In this document: positions 1-6,931 of the stretch, piece by piece | Layout: each line of letters begins with the position of its first letter | Position numbering within the stretch: the stretch's first letter is position 1 | Source: Betaproteobacteria bacterium | GTDB taxonomy: Bacteria > Pseudomonadota > Gammaproteobacteria > Burkholderiales > Usitatibacteraceae | DNA: 14,339 bases | Direction: 5' to 3' | NCBI GenBank assembly: GCA_012274175.1 | Contig: JAAOZZ010000285.1 | Coordinates: 1 to 14,339, forward strand | Position numbers and translations under genes: made by a program | Notes under the pieces: model-generated | What the model saw: only the letters and a program-made list of their open reading frames with translations | The model's database searches: none | Told to the model about the DNA's origin: nothing

Positions 1-71
1 ACGAGACGCAGGTAGGCCCGGGCGACGTCTTCGTGATCGAGACGCCCGGCGGCGGCGGCTACGGACGATGA
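1..71 (+). CDS. C-terminal end of a hydantoinase B / 5-oxoprolinase-like subunit (partial)
   Basis: Only the last 22 residues and a TGA stop (69-71) are in the window, read from base 3; the 5' part lies outside. The tail reads GDVFVIETPGGGGYGR. A 'TPGGGGYG' type ending is the characteristic C-terminus of HyuB / 5-oxoprolinase B-type subunits, which act in ATP-dependent opening of hydantoin or oxoproline rings. The identification rests on this short tail alone, so the substrate cannot be stated. The gene runs in the same direction as dusB but is separated from it by 172 bases with possible regulatory structure, so it probably closes a separate operon. Confidence 0.6.
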   Translation, partial: ETQVGPGDVFVIETPGGGGYGR

Positions 72-84
72 GCGCGCGCGGGAT

Positions 85-114
85 TGACATTTGCCGATGT
101 CATGCGGCCATGAC
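85..114. promoter_or_regulatory. Two overlapping perfect inverted repeats, operator- or hairpin-like
   Basis: TGACAT (85-90) and ATGTCA (97-102) form a perfect 6-6-6 inverted repeat. GTCATG (99-104) and CATGAC (109-114) form a second, 6-4-6. The two share bases 99-102, so as RNA they are mutually exclusive hairpins and as DNA they look like three phased half-sites. A TTGACA hexamer (84-89) overlaps the first arm, but no good -10 lies 16-18 bases downstream. The second hairpin is followed by only TTT, making it a poor intrinsic terminator. An operator or a weak terminator for the upstream gene are both possible. Confidence 0.45.
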
Positions 115-126
115 TTTCGCGCGCGC

Positions 127-165
127 GAAAATTTATTTTCTCCCGCAATGCGCCGCGTATAAAAT
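127..165 (+). promoter_or_regulatory. Candidate promoter / AT-rich site upstream of dusB-fis
   Basis: In a very GC-rich region this block holds a perfect inverted repeat, GAAAAT-TT-ATTTTC (127-140), and 18 bases later TATAAAAT (158-165), a good -10 candidate. Both lie about 80-115 bases upstream of the dusB start. No convincing -35 hexamer sits at the right spacing; 134-142 is only T-rich. In enterobacteria the dusB-fis promoter is autoregulated by Fis, which prefers AT-rich cores between G and C. The 127-140 element could be such a site, but it does not match the 15-bp Fis consensus cleanly. Confidence 0.4.
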
Positions 166-243
166 AGGCACCCGTTGCGCCGTTCCCGCGCTCGACGCGG
201 CGATTCCCGCGGCATACCCAAATTCCAACGCGTCGACCAGAAC

Positions 244-1257
244 GTGAAAATCGGCTCGATCCACCTCAAGAACAACCTGATCGTCGCTCCCATGGCGGGC
301 GTGACCGACCGGCCGTTCCGCAGCCTCTGCAAGCGCATGGGGGCGGGCATGGCGGTCTCGGAGATGGTCGCCTCCAATTCTCTCCTGTGGGGTTCCGAGA
401 AGACCATCCGCCGCGGCAACCACGAGGGCGAGGTGGAGCCCCGGGTGATCCAGATCGCCGGCGCCGACCCGGCCATGATGGCCGAGGCGGCGAAGTACAA
501 CGTGGACAAGGGCGCGGACATCATCGACATCAACATGGGATGTCCGGCCAAGAAGATCTGCAACGTCTACGCCGGGAGCGCGCTGCTGCAGGACGAGCCC
601 CTCGTGGCCCGGATCGTGGACGCGGTGGTGAGGGCCGTGGACGTGCCCGTCACCCTCAAGATCCGCACCGGCTGGAGCAAGCTGAACCGCAACGCGCTCG
701 CCATCGCGCGCATCGCGGAGGCGCACGGCATCCGGGCGCTCGCCATGCACGGGCGCACGCGCGCCTGCATGTACACGGGAGACGCGGAGTACGACACCAT
801 CCGCGAGGTGAAGCGCTCGGTGGGCATCCCCGTGATCGCCAACGGCGACATCACCACCCCCGAGAAAGCGAAGTTCGTGCTCGAATACACGGGTGCGGAC
901 GCGGTGATGATCGGGCGCGCCGCCCAGGGCCGTCCGTGGATCTTCCGCGAGATCGACCATTTCCTGAAGACCGGGACCCGCCTTGCCCCTCCCGGGGTGG
1001 CGGAGATCCGCGAAGTCCTGGTGGGCCACCTGCACGACCTCTACGCCTTCTACGGCCTCGAGCGCGGCGTGCGGGTGGCGCGCAAGCACATCGGCTGGTA
1101 CACGAAGGGACTCAAGAATTCCGCCGTGTTCCGCGCCCGCATGAACACCCTCGAGACCGCCGAGATGCAGCTCGAAGCCGTGGCCCGGTTCTTCGACGAG
1201 CTGCACGCGCACTCGGCGCGCCTCGAATACGACGAAGAGGTCGCCCTTGCAGCGTAA
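244..1257 (+). CDS. dusB: tRNA-dihydrouridine synthase B
   Basis: This FMN-dependent enzyme reduces uridine to dihydrouridine in the D-loop of tRNA, using NADPH, in the cytoplasm. The protein starts VKIGSIHLKNNLIVAPMAG, so APMAGVTDRPFR falls at residues 15-26, as in E. coli DusB. MGCPAKK gives the catalytic Cys at residue 100, the family position. HGRTR, IANGDIT and IGRAAQGRPWIFREI form the rest of the TIM-barrel FMN and tRNA site, and RKHIGWY marks the C-terminal helical domain. The length of 337 residues is normal, with a short C-terminal extension. The GTG at 244 was chosen by alignment; a TTG at 175 would add 23 residues not seen in the family. No clear Shine-Dalgarno is visible. The 3' end lies 31 bases before the preferred fis start, the classical dusB-fis operon order. 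Confidence 0.96.
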   Translation: MKIGSIHLKNNLIVAPMAGVTDRPFRSLCKRMGAGMAVSEMVASNSLLWGSEKTIRRGNHEGEVEPRVIQIAGADPAMMAEAAKYNVDKGADIIDINMGCPAKKICNVYAGSALLQDEPLVARIVDAVVRAVDVPVTLKIRTGWSKLNRNALAIARIAEAHGIRALAMHGRTRACMYTGDAEYDTIREVKRSVGIPVIANGDITTPEKAKFVLEYTGADAVMIGRAAQGRPWIFREIDHFLKTGTRLAPPGVAEIREVLVGHLHDLYAFYGLERGVRVARKHIGWYTKGLKNSAVFRARMNTLETAEMQLEAVARFFDELHAHSARLEYDEEVALAA

Positions 1258-1279
1258 ACACAGGTACGGCGACAAGGCC

Positions 1280-1283
1280 GAGG
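1280..1283 (+). promoter_or_regulatory. Shine-Dalgarno deciding the fis start
   Basis: GAGG lies 5 bases before the GTG at 1289 and supports that start. The in-frame TTG at 1247, inside the end of dusB, has no comparable site. Confidence 0.5.
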
Positions 1284-1288
1284 CGGGC

Positions 1289-1522
1289 GTGCGGGAGAAC
1301 GAGCTCGCCTCCACGGTGCGCAAGGTGATGAAGCAGTACTTCAAGGACCTGGACGGCGAGAAGGCCTCGGGCGTCTACGAGATGGTGGTGTGCGCCGTGG
1401 AAAAGCCGATGCTCGAGGTGGTGATGTTCCAGGCCCAGGGCAACCAGACCCGCGCGGCGGAGCTGCTGGGGTTGAACCGCAACACGCTTCGCAAGAAGCT
1501 CCAGCTGCACGGCCTCGACTAG
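1289..1522 (+). CDS. fis: Fis family DNA-binding protein
   Basis: Fis is a nucleoid-associated DNA-bending protein that acts as a dimer and activates rRNA and growth-linked promoters in enterobacteria. The C-terminal third, with NQTRAAELLGLNRNTLRKKL, is the Fis/NtrC-type helix-turn-helix. The preceding YFKDLDGEKASGVYEMVVCAVEKPMLEVVM resembles the dimerisation helices. The GTG at 1289 gives 77 residues, the short form usual in betaproteobacteria, and has GAGG five bases upstream. A TTG start at 1247 would give 91 residues and overlap dusB by 11 bases. The region matching the N-terminal beta-hairpin arm of E. coli Fis (98 residues), which contacts the Hin and Gin invertases, is essentially absent. 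The location directly after dusB matches the conserved operon, so co-transcription is likely. The family is certain; equivalence of role to E. coli Fis is inferred. Confidence 0.92.
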   Translation: MRENELASTVRKVMKQYFKDLDGEKASGVYEMVVCAVEKPMLEVVMFQAQGNQTRAAELLGLNRNTLRKKLQLHGLD

Positions 1523-1546
1523 GTCGGTTTTCGCGGGAGGCGGGAT

Positions 1547-1563
1547 CCGGGGCCGGGCCCCGG
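1547..1563. repeat. GC-only hairpin between fis and purH
   Basis: CCGGGGC-CGG-GCCCCGG is a perfect 7-bp stem with a 3-base loop. It lies 25 bases after the fis stop and 20 bases before the purH start. No T-run follows, so it is not a standard intrinsic terminator. It could slow RNA polymerase, protect the fis transcript end or fold next to the purH ribosome-binding site (GAGGG, 1570-1574). In such GC-rich DNA, chance formation is also possible. Confidence 0.4.
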
Positions 1564-1582
1564 CCGATCGAGGGCGAAGAAC

Positions 1583-3139
1583 ATGACGAAGATCCAGCGC
1601 GCCCTGCTCAGCGTTTCCGACAAGACCGGCATCGTCGAGCTCGCGCGCGCTCTCTTGCGCCACGGAGTCGAGATCGTTTCCACCGGCGGCACCGCGCAGC
1701 TCCTGAGGCTGAACGGCGTCGTGGTGACCGAGGTCTCCGACTACACCGGCTTTCCCGAGATGATGGAAGGCCGCGTGAAGACGCTGCACCCGAAGGTCCA
1801 CGGCGGCATCCTCGCCCGGCGCGACCGCCCGGAACATGCGCGCTCGATGCGCGAGCACGGCATCCCGCCCATCGACATGGTGGTGGTGAACCTCTACCCC
1901 TTCGCGCAAACCGTGGCCAAGCCGGGCTGCACCCTGGACCAGGCGATCGAGAACATCGACATCGGGGGTCCCGCGATGGTGCGCGCGGCGGCCAAGAACC
2001 ACGCCTTCGTGGCGGTGGTGACCGATCCGGGGGACTACGCGCGCCTCACGGCGAAGATGGACGCAGGGGGCGGCGCGATCGACGCCGAGGAGCGCTACGC
2101 GCTCGCGGCCAAGGCCTTCAGCCACACCGCCGAGTACGACGGCATGATCTCGAGCTGGCTCACCGCCCGGGACGCGAGCGGCAAGGCGCGCGCCTTTCCC
2201 GACCGGCTAAACCAGCAGTGGCGCCTCGCGCAGGCGTTGCGCTACGGCGAGAACCCGCACCAGGCGGCGGCGTTCTACGTCGAGCGCGATCCCCCGCGCG
2301 GCACGCTCGCCGGCTTCACGCAGCTCCAGGGCAAGGAGCTGAGCTACAACAACATCGCCGATGCCGATGCCGCGTGGGAATGCTGCCGGAGCTTCGAGGT
2401 CACGGCGTGCGTGATCGTGAAGCACGCCAATCCCTGCGGCGTGGCCGTGGCCGCCACACCCCTCGAGGCCTACCGCAAGGCGTTCGCCACCGACCCCACC
2501 TCGGCCTTCGGCGGCATCATCGCGTTCAACCGTCCCGTGGACGGCGCCACAGCCGAGGCGCTCGGGGGCCAGTTCGTCGAGGTGGTGATCGCGCCCGGCT
2601 ACGACGCCGCGGCGCGCAAGGCGCTCGCGGGCAGGCAGAACGTGCGATTGCTCACCATCGCGCTCGACCGGCAACCCAATCGCCTCGACATGAAGCGCGT
2701 GGGCGGCGGGCTGCTGGTCCAGACCCCGGACGAATTCGACGTGGCGGAGCTTCGCATCGTGACCCGCCGCGATCCCACCGCCTCGGAGATGAACGACCTC
2801 GTGTTCGCGTTCCGGGTGGCCAAGTTCGTGAAGTCCAACGCGATCGTGTTCTGCAAGGACGGGGCCACCCTCGGCGTGGGCGCGGGGCAGATGAGCCGCG
2901 TGGACTCCACCCGCATCGCCGCGATCAAGGCGAAGAACGCGGGCCTCACGTTGCGCGGCTCGGTGGCCGCTTCGGATGCGTTCTTCCCGTTCCGCGACGG
3001 GCTCGACGTGGTGGCGGCCGCGGGCGCACGCGCCGTGATCCAGCCGGGCGGAAGCGTGCGCGACAAGGAAGTGATCGCGGCGGCCGACGAGCATCGCCTC
3101 GCGATGGTCTTCACCGGCATGCGCCACTTCCGCCACTGA
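1583..3139 (+). CDS. purH: Bifunctional AICAR formyltransferase / IMP cyclohydrolase
   Basis: PurH carries out the last two steps of IMP synthesis: formylation of AICAR with 10-formyl-tetrahydrofolate, then ring closure of FAICAR. Residues 1 to about 150 are the MGS-fold cyclohydrolase, with SVSDKTG (10-16), STGGTA (33-38) and [18 protein letters not shown] (63-80). The transformylase follows, with RYGENPHQ (220-227), the catalytic VKHANPCG (Lys280, His281), DPTSAFGGI (304-312), [18 protein letters not shown] and QPGGSVRD. The C-terminal GMRHFRH is the usual ending. The length of 518 residues is close to the E. coli enzyme. The ATG has GAGG at 1570-1573 with 9-base spacing. It follows fis by 60 bases and precedes purD by 28, so the three probably share transcription. 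All key residues appear intact. Confidence 0.98.
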   Translation: MTKIQRALLSVSDKTGIVELARALLRHGVEIVSTGGTAQLLRLNGVVVTEVSDYTGFPEMMEGRVKTLHPKVHGGILARRDRPEHARSMREHGIPPIDMVVVNLYPFAQTVAKPGCTLDQAIENIDIGGPAMVRAAAKNHAFVAVVTDPGDYARLTAKMDAGGGAIDAEERYALAAKAFSHTAEYDGMISSWLTARDASGKARAFPDRLNQQWRLAQALRYGENPHQAAAFYVERDPPRGTLAGFTQLQGKELSYNNIADADAAWECCRSFEVTACVIVKHANPCGVAVAATPLEAYRKAFATDPTSAFGGIIAFNRPVDGATAEALGGQFVEVVIAPGYDAAARKALAGRQNVRLLTIALDRQPNRLDMKRVGGGLLVQTPDEFDVAELRIVTRRDPTASEMNDLVFAFRVAKFVKSNAIVFCKDGATLGVGAGQMSRVDSTRIAAIKAKNAGLTLRGSVAASDAFFPFRDGLDVVAAAGARAVIQPGGSVRDKEVIAAADEHRLAMVFTGMRHFRH

Positions 3140-3167
3140 TGGCGAAGGCCCCCATGTCGCCGCAACC

Positions 3168-4439
3168 ATGAAGCTGCTGGTCATCGGCCCGGGCGGGCGC
3201 GAGCACGCCATCGCCTGGCGGCTCGCCCGCTCGCCCAGGGTCTCGCGCGTGTACGTGGCACCCGGCAATGCCGGCACCGCGCGCGAAGACGGCCTGTACA
3301 ACGTCGAGGCAACCTCCATCCCGGATCTGGTGCGCTTCGCCACGAAAGAGGCGATCCACGCCACCATCGTGGGCCCCGAAGGGCCGCTCGCCGCGGGCGT
3401 GGTCGACGCGTTCCTCGACGCGGGCCTGCGCATCTTCGGGCCCACCCGCGCCGCGGCCCAGCTCGAGTCGTCGAAGGATTTCGCCAAGCGCTTCATGCAG
3501 CGCCACGGGATTCCCACGGCGCGCCACGGCACTTTCACCGACGCGGCCGCGGCCCACGCCTACGTCGAAGCGTCCGGGGCGCCCATCGTGGTCAAGGCCG
3601 ACGGGCTCGCGGCGGGCAAGGGCGTGGTGGTCGCGGCGACACTCGCCGAGGCCCACGCCGCGGTCGACATGATGCTCGCCGGGAACGCGCTGGGAGATGC
3701 GGGCCATCGCGTGGTGGTCGAGGAATTCATGGCGGGCGAGGAAGCGAGCTTCATCGTGATGGTGGACGGCAGGAACGTCCTGCCCCTCGCCTCGAGCCAG
3801 GACCACAAGCGCATCTTCGACGGCGACCTGGGTCCCAACACCGGCGGCATGGGCGCCTATTCGCCGGCGCCCGTGGTGACCCCGGAAGTGCACCACCGCG
3901 TGATGCACGAGATCGTCATGCCCACGGTGAAGGGCATGGCCGCCGACGGCATCCCGTACACCGGATTTCTCTACGCGGGGCTCATGATCGACGCGCGCGG
4001 CGCGCCCCGGGTAGTGGAGTTCAACTGCCGCCTGGGAGACCCGGAGACGCAGCCCATCTTCATGCGCCTGAAGAGCGATTTCCTCGCGCTCGCGGACCAC
4101 GGCATCGACGGCACGCTGGACCAGGTCGAGGCCGAGTGGGACCGCCGGGCCGCGCTGGGCGTGGTGATGGCCGCCGCCGGCTATCCCGCCGAGCCGCGCA
4201 AGGGCGACGAGATCCACGGCCTGCCGAAGGACGAGGAAGACTTCCACGTCTTTCACGCGGGCACCGCCGCGCGGGACGGCAAGGTCGTGACCAGCGGCGG
4301 GCGGGTGCTGTGCGTGACGGCCCTGGGCGACAAGGTGAAGATCGCCGCGCAGCGGGCCTACGAGGTGGTCGAGCGGATCCGCTTCGACGGCATGCAGTTC
4401 CGCACCGACATCGGACACCGCGCGTTCGCGCGGCGCTGA
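3168..4439 (+). CDS. purD: Phosphoribosylamine-glycine ligase (GAR synthetase)
   Basis: PurD joins glycine to 5-phosphoribosylamine with ATP, the second step of purine synthesis. It is a cytosolic ATP-grasp enzyme. The N-terminal domain starts [17 protein letters not shown], followed by [10 protein letters not shown] (29-38) and [10 protein letters not shown] (68-77). The ATP-grasp core has [16 protein letters not shown] (141-156), [11 protein letters not shown] (185-195) and [20 protein letters not shown] (210-229), with ligands in [13 protein letters not shown]. The length of 423 residues is normal. The start is set by alignment; no Shine-Dalgarno is evident in the 28-base gap after purH. 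Its stop lies 2 bases before the hemF ATG, so purD and hemF are almost certainly one transcript. A tight GC hairpin covers the last codons. Confidence 0.98.
   Translation: MKLLVIGPGGREHAIAWRLARSPRVSRVYVAPGNAGTAREDGLYNVEATSIPDLVRFATKEAIHATIVGPEGPLAAGVVDAFLDAGLRIFGPTRAAAQLESSKDFAKRFMQRHGIPTARHGTFTDAAAAHAYVEASGAPIVVKADGLAAGKGVVVAATLAEAHAAVDMMLAGNALGDAGHRVVVEEFMAGEEASFIVMVDGRNVLPLASSQDHKRIFDGDLGPNTGGMGAYSPAPVVTPEVHHRVMHEIVMPTVKGMAADGIPYTGFLYAGLMIDARGAPRVVEFNCRLGDPETQPIFMRLKSDFLALADHGIDGTLDQVEAEWDRRAALGVVMAAAGYPAEPRKGDEIHGLPKDEEDFHVFHAGTAARDGKVVTSGGRVLCVTALGDKVKIAAQRAYEVVERIRFDGMQFRTDIGHRAFARR
4418..4433. repeat. GC hairpin over the purD stop / hemF start region
   Basis: CCGCGCG-TT-CGCGCGG is a perfect inverted repeat. 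As RNA it would fold as a 6-bp all-GC stem with a GUUC loop. It covers the last codons of purD and ends 8 bases before the hemF ATG, where a ribosome-binding site would sit. Translation of purD to its end would melt it, which would couple hemF translation to purD. The inverted repeat is directly visible; the role is inferred. Confidence 0.35.
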
Positions 4440-4441
4440 CC

Positions 4442-5356
4442 ATGGAGACGAACGCCGTCCGCGACTATCTCCTCGGGCTCCAGGAGCGCATCGTCGGCGC
4501 GTTCGAGGCGCTCGACGGCAAGCGTTTCCTGCGCGACGAGTGGACGCGCGCCGAGGGCGGGGGCGGCGTGTCGCGCCTGCTCGAGGAAGGCAACCTGCTC
4601 GAGCGCGGCGGCGTGGGCTTCTCCCACGTGACGGGCCGCAGCCTGCCGCCGTCGGCGAGCGCGCACCGCCCCGGGATCGCGGGGCGCCCGTGGGAGGCGA
4701 TGGGCGTGTCTCTCGTGTTCCATCCCCGCAATCCCTACGTGCCCACGGTGCACATGAACGTGCGCTTCTTCCACTCGGCCCCCGCCGCGGGAGAGAAAGG
4801 GGACGAGGGTCCCGTGTGGTGGTTCGGCGGCGGCATGGACTTGACGCCCTACTATCCGTTCGACGAGGACTGCGTGCATTTCCACCGCCCCAACCGCGAC
4901 GCGCTGGCGCCGTTTCCCGGCCTGCACGATCGTTTCCGCAAGGCGTGCGACGCCTATTTCTTCCTCAAGCACCGCAACGAGCCGCGCGGCATCGGGGGAA
5001 CCTTCTTCGACGATTTCAGCGAGGGCGGCTTCGAATCGAGCTTCGCGGTGATGCGCGCGGTGGGCGACGCATTCCTGCCCGCGTACGCGCCGATCGTGGA
5101 GCGGCGCCGCGGCATCGCCCACGGGGAACGCGAGCGCGCTTTCCAGTCGTATCGCCGCGGCCGCTACGTGGAGTTCAACCTCGTGTGGGACCGGGGCACG
5201 CTCTTCGGGCTGCAGTCGGGGGGGCGCACGGAATCGATCCTCATGTCGCTGCCCCCGGTGGTCACGTGGAGATACGACTGGAAGCCCGCGCCCGGCACTC
5301 CCGAGGCGCGCCTCGCCGAGGCCTTGCTCCCGCCGAGGGATTGGGCGAACCTGTAG
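4442..5356 (+). CDS. hemF: Oxygen-dependent coproporphyrinogen III oxidase
   Basis: HemF decarboxylates the two propionates of rings A and B of coproporphyrinogen III to vinyls, using O2, in haem synthesis. Diagnostic blocks are [17 protein letters not shown] (94-110), [19 protein letters not shown] (126-144), HFHR (146-149), [16 protein letters not shown] (176-191), [20 protein letters not shown] (240-259) and [12 protein letters not shown] (261-272). The length of 304 residues matches the roughly 300-residue bacterial enzymes. The ATG is 2 bases after the purD stop. An earlier in-frame start inside purD exists, but the family begins here. No strong Shine-Dalgarno is seen, consistent with coupling to purD. 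purD-hemF adjacency is familiar in betaproteobacteria, where nadD often follows; here a small membrane protein follows instead. The presence of HemF implies an aerobic or oxygen-tolerant host. Confidence 0.97.
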   Translation: METNAVRDYLLGLQERIVGAFEALDGKRFLRDEWTRAEGGGGVSRLLEEGNLLERGGVGFSHVTGRSLPPSASAHRPGIAGRPWEAMGVSLVFHPRNPYVPTVHMNVRFFHSAPAAGEKGDEGPVWWFGGGMDLTPYYPFDEDCVHFHRPNRDALAPFPGLHDRFRKACDAYFFLKHRNEPRGIGGTFFDDFSEGGFESSFAVMRAVGDAFLPAYAPIVERRRGIAHGERERAFQSYRRGRYVEFNLVWDRGTLFGLQSGGRTESILMSLPPVVTWRYDWKPAPGTPEARLAEALLPPRDWANL

Positions 5357-5358
5357 CC

Positions 5359-5721
5359 ATGCACGACCAATACAAGCACCTGCCCCTCGCGTCCATCGCC
5401 GTCCATCGCCGGCGCCTGCGCACCTCGGGCAAGGTGGGCCTCGCCCTCATTGCCGCCTCGCTCGCCATCGGCATGGCCGGATACGCGTTCTTCGAGGGAC
5501 TCGGCCCGGCGGACGCCTTCCTCAACGCCGCGATGATCCTCTCGGGCATGGGGCCGCTGCACACGCCGAACACCGTCGCGGGCAAGCTCTTCGCGGGCTT
5601 TTACGCGATCTACTCCGGCTTCGCGGTGCTGGGCATCGCCGCGGTCATCTTCGCGCCCGTGGTGCATCGGATGTTCCATCGCCTGCGCATCGCCGACTCG
5701 GACAAGGATCCTACGACGTAG
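5359..5721 (+). CDS. Small two-helix membrane protein, ion-channel-like pore module with altered filter
   Basis: The 120-residue product has a basic N-terminus (HRRRLRTSGK), a first membrane helix (about 26-45, GLALIAASLAIGMAGYAFF), a short re-entrant-like stretch (51-66), a second helix (about 77-100) and a basic then acidic tail. The order helix, short hydrophobic loop, 'P.T..GKLF', helix matches the Ion_trans_2 potassium channel fold. Residues 61-76 can be laid over a TTVGYGD..PTT..GK segment without gaps, with P70, T72, G75 and K76 matching. The filter itself reads SGMGPL instead of TVGYGD, so K+ selectivity is not expected. It starts 2 bases after the hemF stop. Its end overlaps the opposing DUF1330 gene by 11 bases. 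Function is unknown; the channel resemblance is inferred. Confidence 0.82.
   Translation: MHDQYKHLPLASIAVHRRRLRTSGKVGLALIAASLAIGMAGYAFFEGLGPADAFLNAAMILSGMGPLHTPNTVAGKLFAGFYAIYSGFAVLGIAAVIFAPVVHRMFHRLRIADSDKDPTT
5391..5410 (+). repeat. Perfect tandem duplication of a 10-bp unit
   Basis: GTCCATCGCC occurs twice, back to back, near the 5' end of the small membrane protein gene (codons about 11-18). The unit is not a multiple of three, so loss or gain of a copy would shift the frame. With two copies it may simply be chance in GC-rich coding sequence. Confidence 0.6.
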
Positions 5722-6007
5722 GAGCGCCTTCCATGAGCAGGAGCCGGCCGCGGCTGTTGGCCTGCCGCATCTTCTTGGGTGCGGCGTATTCGCTCGAGTC
5801 CCACCACTGCCGCGCCGCCGCCATGGAGGGAAACTCGATCAGCACGCGCCGGCGTTGCGGCCAGTCGCCCTCGAGCGCCTGGGTCTCGCCGCCTCGCGTG
5901 AGGAACCGGCCGCCGTATTTCGCGATCGTGGGAGGAACATGCACCGTGTATTCCTTGTAGCCTTCCGGGTTGGTGATCTCGATCTCCGCCAGCAGGTAAG
6001 CCGCCAT
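5711..6007 (-). CDS. DUF1330 family protein (ferredoxin-like alpha/beta barrel fold)
   Basis: The 98-residue protein begins MAAYLLAEIEITNPEGYKEY, with TIAKYGGRFLTRGG in the middle and RRRVLIEFPSMAAARQWWDS (53-72) later. This is the pattern of DUF1330, small cytosolic proteins of the dimeric alpha/beta barrel (EthD/ABM-like) fold with no settled biochemical role. Length and motif order are complete. The start is supported by GAAGAGGTG, ending about 6 bases before the ATG on the reverse strand. It diverges from the pirin gene across only 45 bases and overlaps the end of the upstream membrane protein gene by 11 bases, tail to tail. Confidence 0.93.
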   Translation of the reverse strand: MAAYLLAEIEITNPEGYKEYTVHVPPTIAKYGGRFLTRGGETQALEGDWPQRRRVLIEFPSMAAARQWWDSSEYAAPKKMRQANSRGRLLLMEGAPTS

Positions 6008-6052
6008 GTCCCGCACCTCTTCGTTGTCGGACCGAGCGCATCGTAGCGCGGA

Positions 6053-6931
6053 ATGACCATGCTCGAAACCCGCTATACCGCAAAGCAGCGCGACCTGGGC
6101 GACGGCTTCCAGGTCCGCCGGGCGCTGCCCTCGGCCGGGAAGGCGGCCGTGGGACCGTTCGTCTTCTTCGACCACTTCGGCCCCGTGGCGCTCGCCCCGG
6201 GCCGCGGCCTGGACGTGCGTCCCCATCCCCACATCGGGCTCGCCACGGTGACCTACCTCTTCGAAGGCGAGCTCCTGCACCGCGACAGCCTCGGTACCGT
6301 GCAGGCGATCCGCCCCGGGGAAGTGAACTGGATGATCGCGGGCAGCGGCATCGTGCATTCGGAGCGCACGCCGGTCGCGCTTCGCGCCTCGGGCTCGCGC
6401 CTGGCGGGCATCCAGACCTGGATCGGCCTGCCCGCGGCCGCGGAGGAGCTGGATCCCTCCTTCTCCCACCACGGGCGGCTTCCCACCGTGGAGGACAACG
6501 GCGTGACGGTGCGCCTCATCCTGGGGGACCTCTTCGGCGTGAGCTCGCCGGTGGCCACGCTTTCGCCCACGTTCTACGCGGACGTGGCGCTCGCTCCCGG
6601 GCGGCGCATCGTGCTGCCGTCGGATCCCGACGAGCGGGGAGCGTACGTGGCCGAAGGCGCGATCGAGACGGAGGGCGGGCGCCACGGCGTGGGCGAGTTG
6701 CTCGTGTTCGCGGCGGGCGCGGAAGCGATCGTCGAAAGCGAGGCGGGCGCCCGCTGCATGATCTTCGGCGGCGCGCCCCTCGACGGCCCGCGCCGCGTGT
6801 GGTGGAACTTCGTGTCGAGCCGTGAAGCGCGCATCGCGCGGGCGGCCGAGGACTGGAAGGCCGGGCGCTTCGCCGCGGTCCCCGGTGAAACCGAATCCAT
6901 CCCGCTTCCGGAGCGCGGCCCCGAAGCCTAG
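6053..6931 (+). CDS. Pirin family protein (iron-binding bicupin)
   Basis: Pirins are two-cupin proteins with one metal site in the N-terminal cupin; several bacterial members (YhaK, YhhW) have quercetin 2,3-dioxygenase activity. Residues 33-41 (VGPFVFFDH) and 56-62 (RPHPHIG) are the pirin signature. The metal ligands are all present: His58, His60, His102 and Glu104 (in GSGIVHSER), the same spacing as human pirin. The second cupin follows with PLDGPRRVWWNFVSS near residues 242-256. The length of 292 residues is typical. A second in-frame ATG lies two codons in, so the true start could be 6059; no strong Shine-Dalgarno helps choose. Its stop shares the palindrome CTAG with the convergent EcsC-like gene. 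The substrate cannot be told from sequence. Confidence 0.95.
   Translation: MTMLETRYTAKQRDLGDGFQVRRALPSAGKAAVGPFVFFDHFGPVALAPGRGLDVRPHPHIGLATVTYLFEGELLHRDSLGTVQAIRPGEVNWMIAGSGIVHSERTPVALRASGSRLAGIQTWIGLPAAAEELDPSFSHHGRLPTVEDNGVTVRLILGDLFGVSSPVATLSPTFYADVALAPGRRIVLPSDPDERGAYVAEGAIETEGGRHGVGELLVFAAGAEAIVESEAGARCMIFGGAPLDGPRRVWWNFVSSREARIARAAEDWKAGRFAAVPGETESIPLPERGPEA

Noticed and set aside
99..117. Intrinsic terminator after the hydantoinase-like gene
   Set aside because: The 6-bp stem is followed by only three T residues, too few for a convincing intrinsic terminator.
175..243. TTG start extending dusB by 23 residues
   Set aside because: The extension is basic, unlike DusB proteins, and would put the catalytic Cys out of its usual position; the GTG at 244 matches the family.
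133..1344. Long reverse-strand open frame opposite dusB (403 codons)
   Set aside because: Its translation is rich in His, Arg, Gly and Ala with no recognisable domain, typical of the complement of GC-rich genes; dusB on the other strand is unmistakable.
1523..1582. Purine riboswitch or attenuator ahead of purH
   Set aside because: The 60-base gap is too short and shows only one GC hairpin, without the conserved loops of a purine aptamer.
2207..3538. Reverse-strand open frame of 443 codons across purH and purD
   Set aside because: It spans two certain genes and has no family-like motifs, so it is an antisense shadow.
4136..4441. Upstream extension of the hemF frame into purD
   Set aside because: The added residues are arginine/glycine-rich and antithetical to the family; HemF proteins begin at the ATG at 4442.
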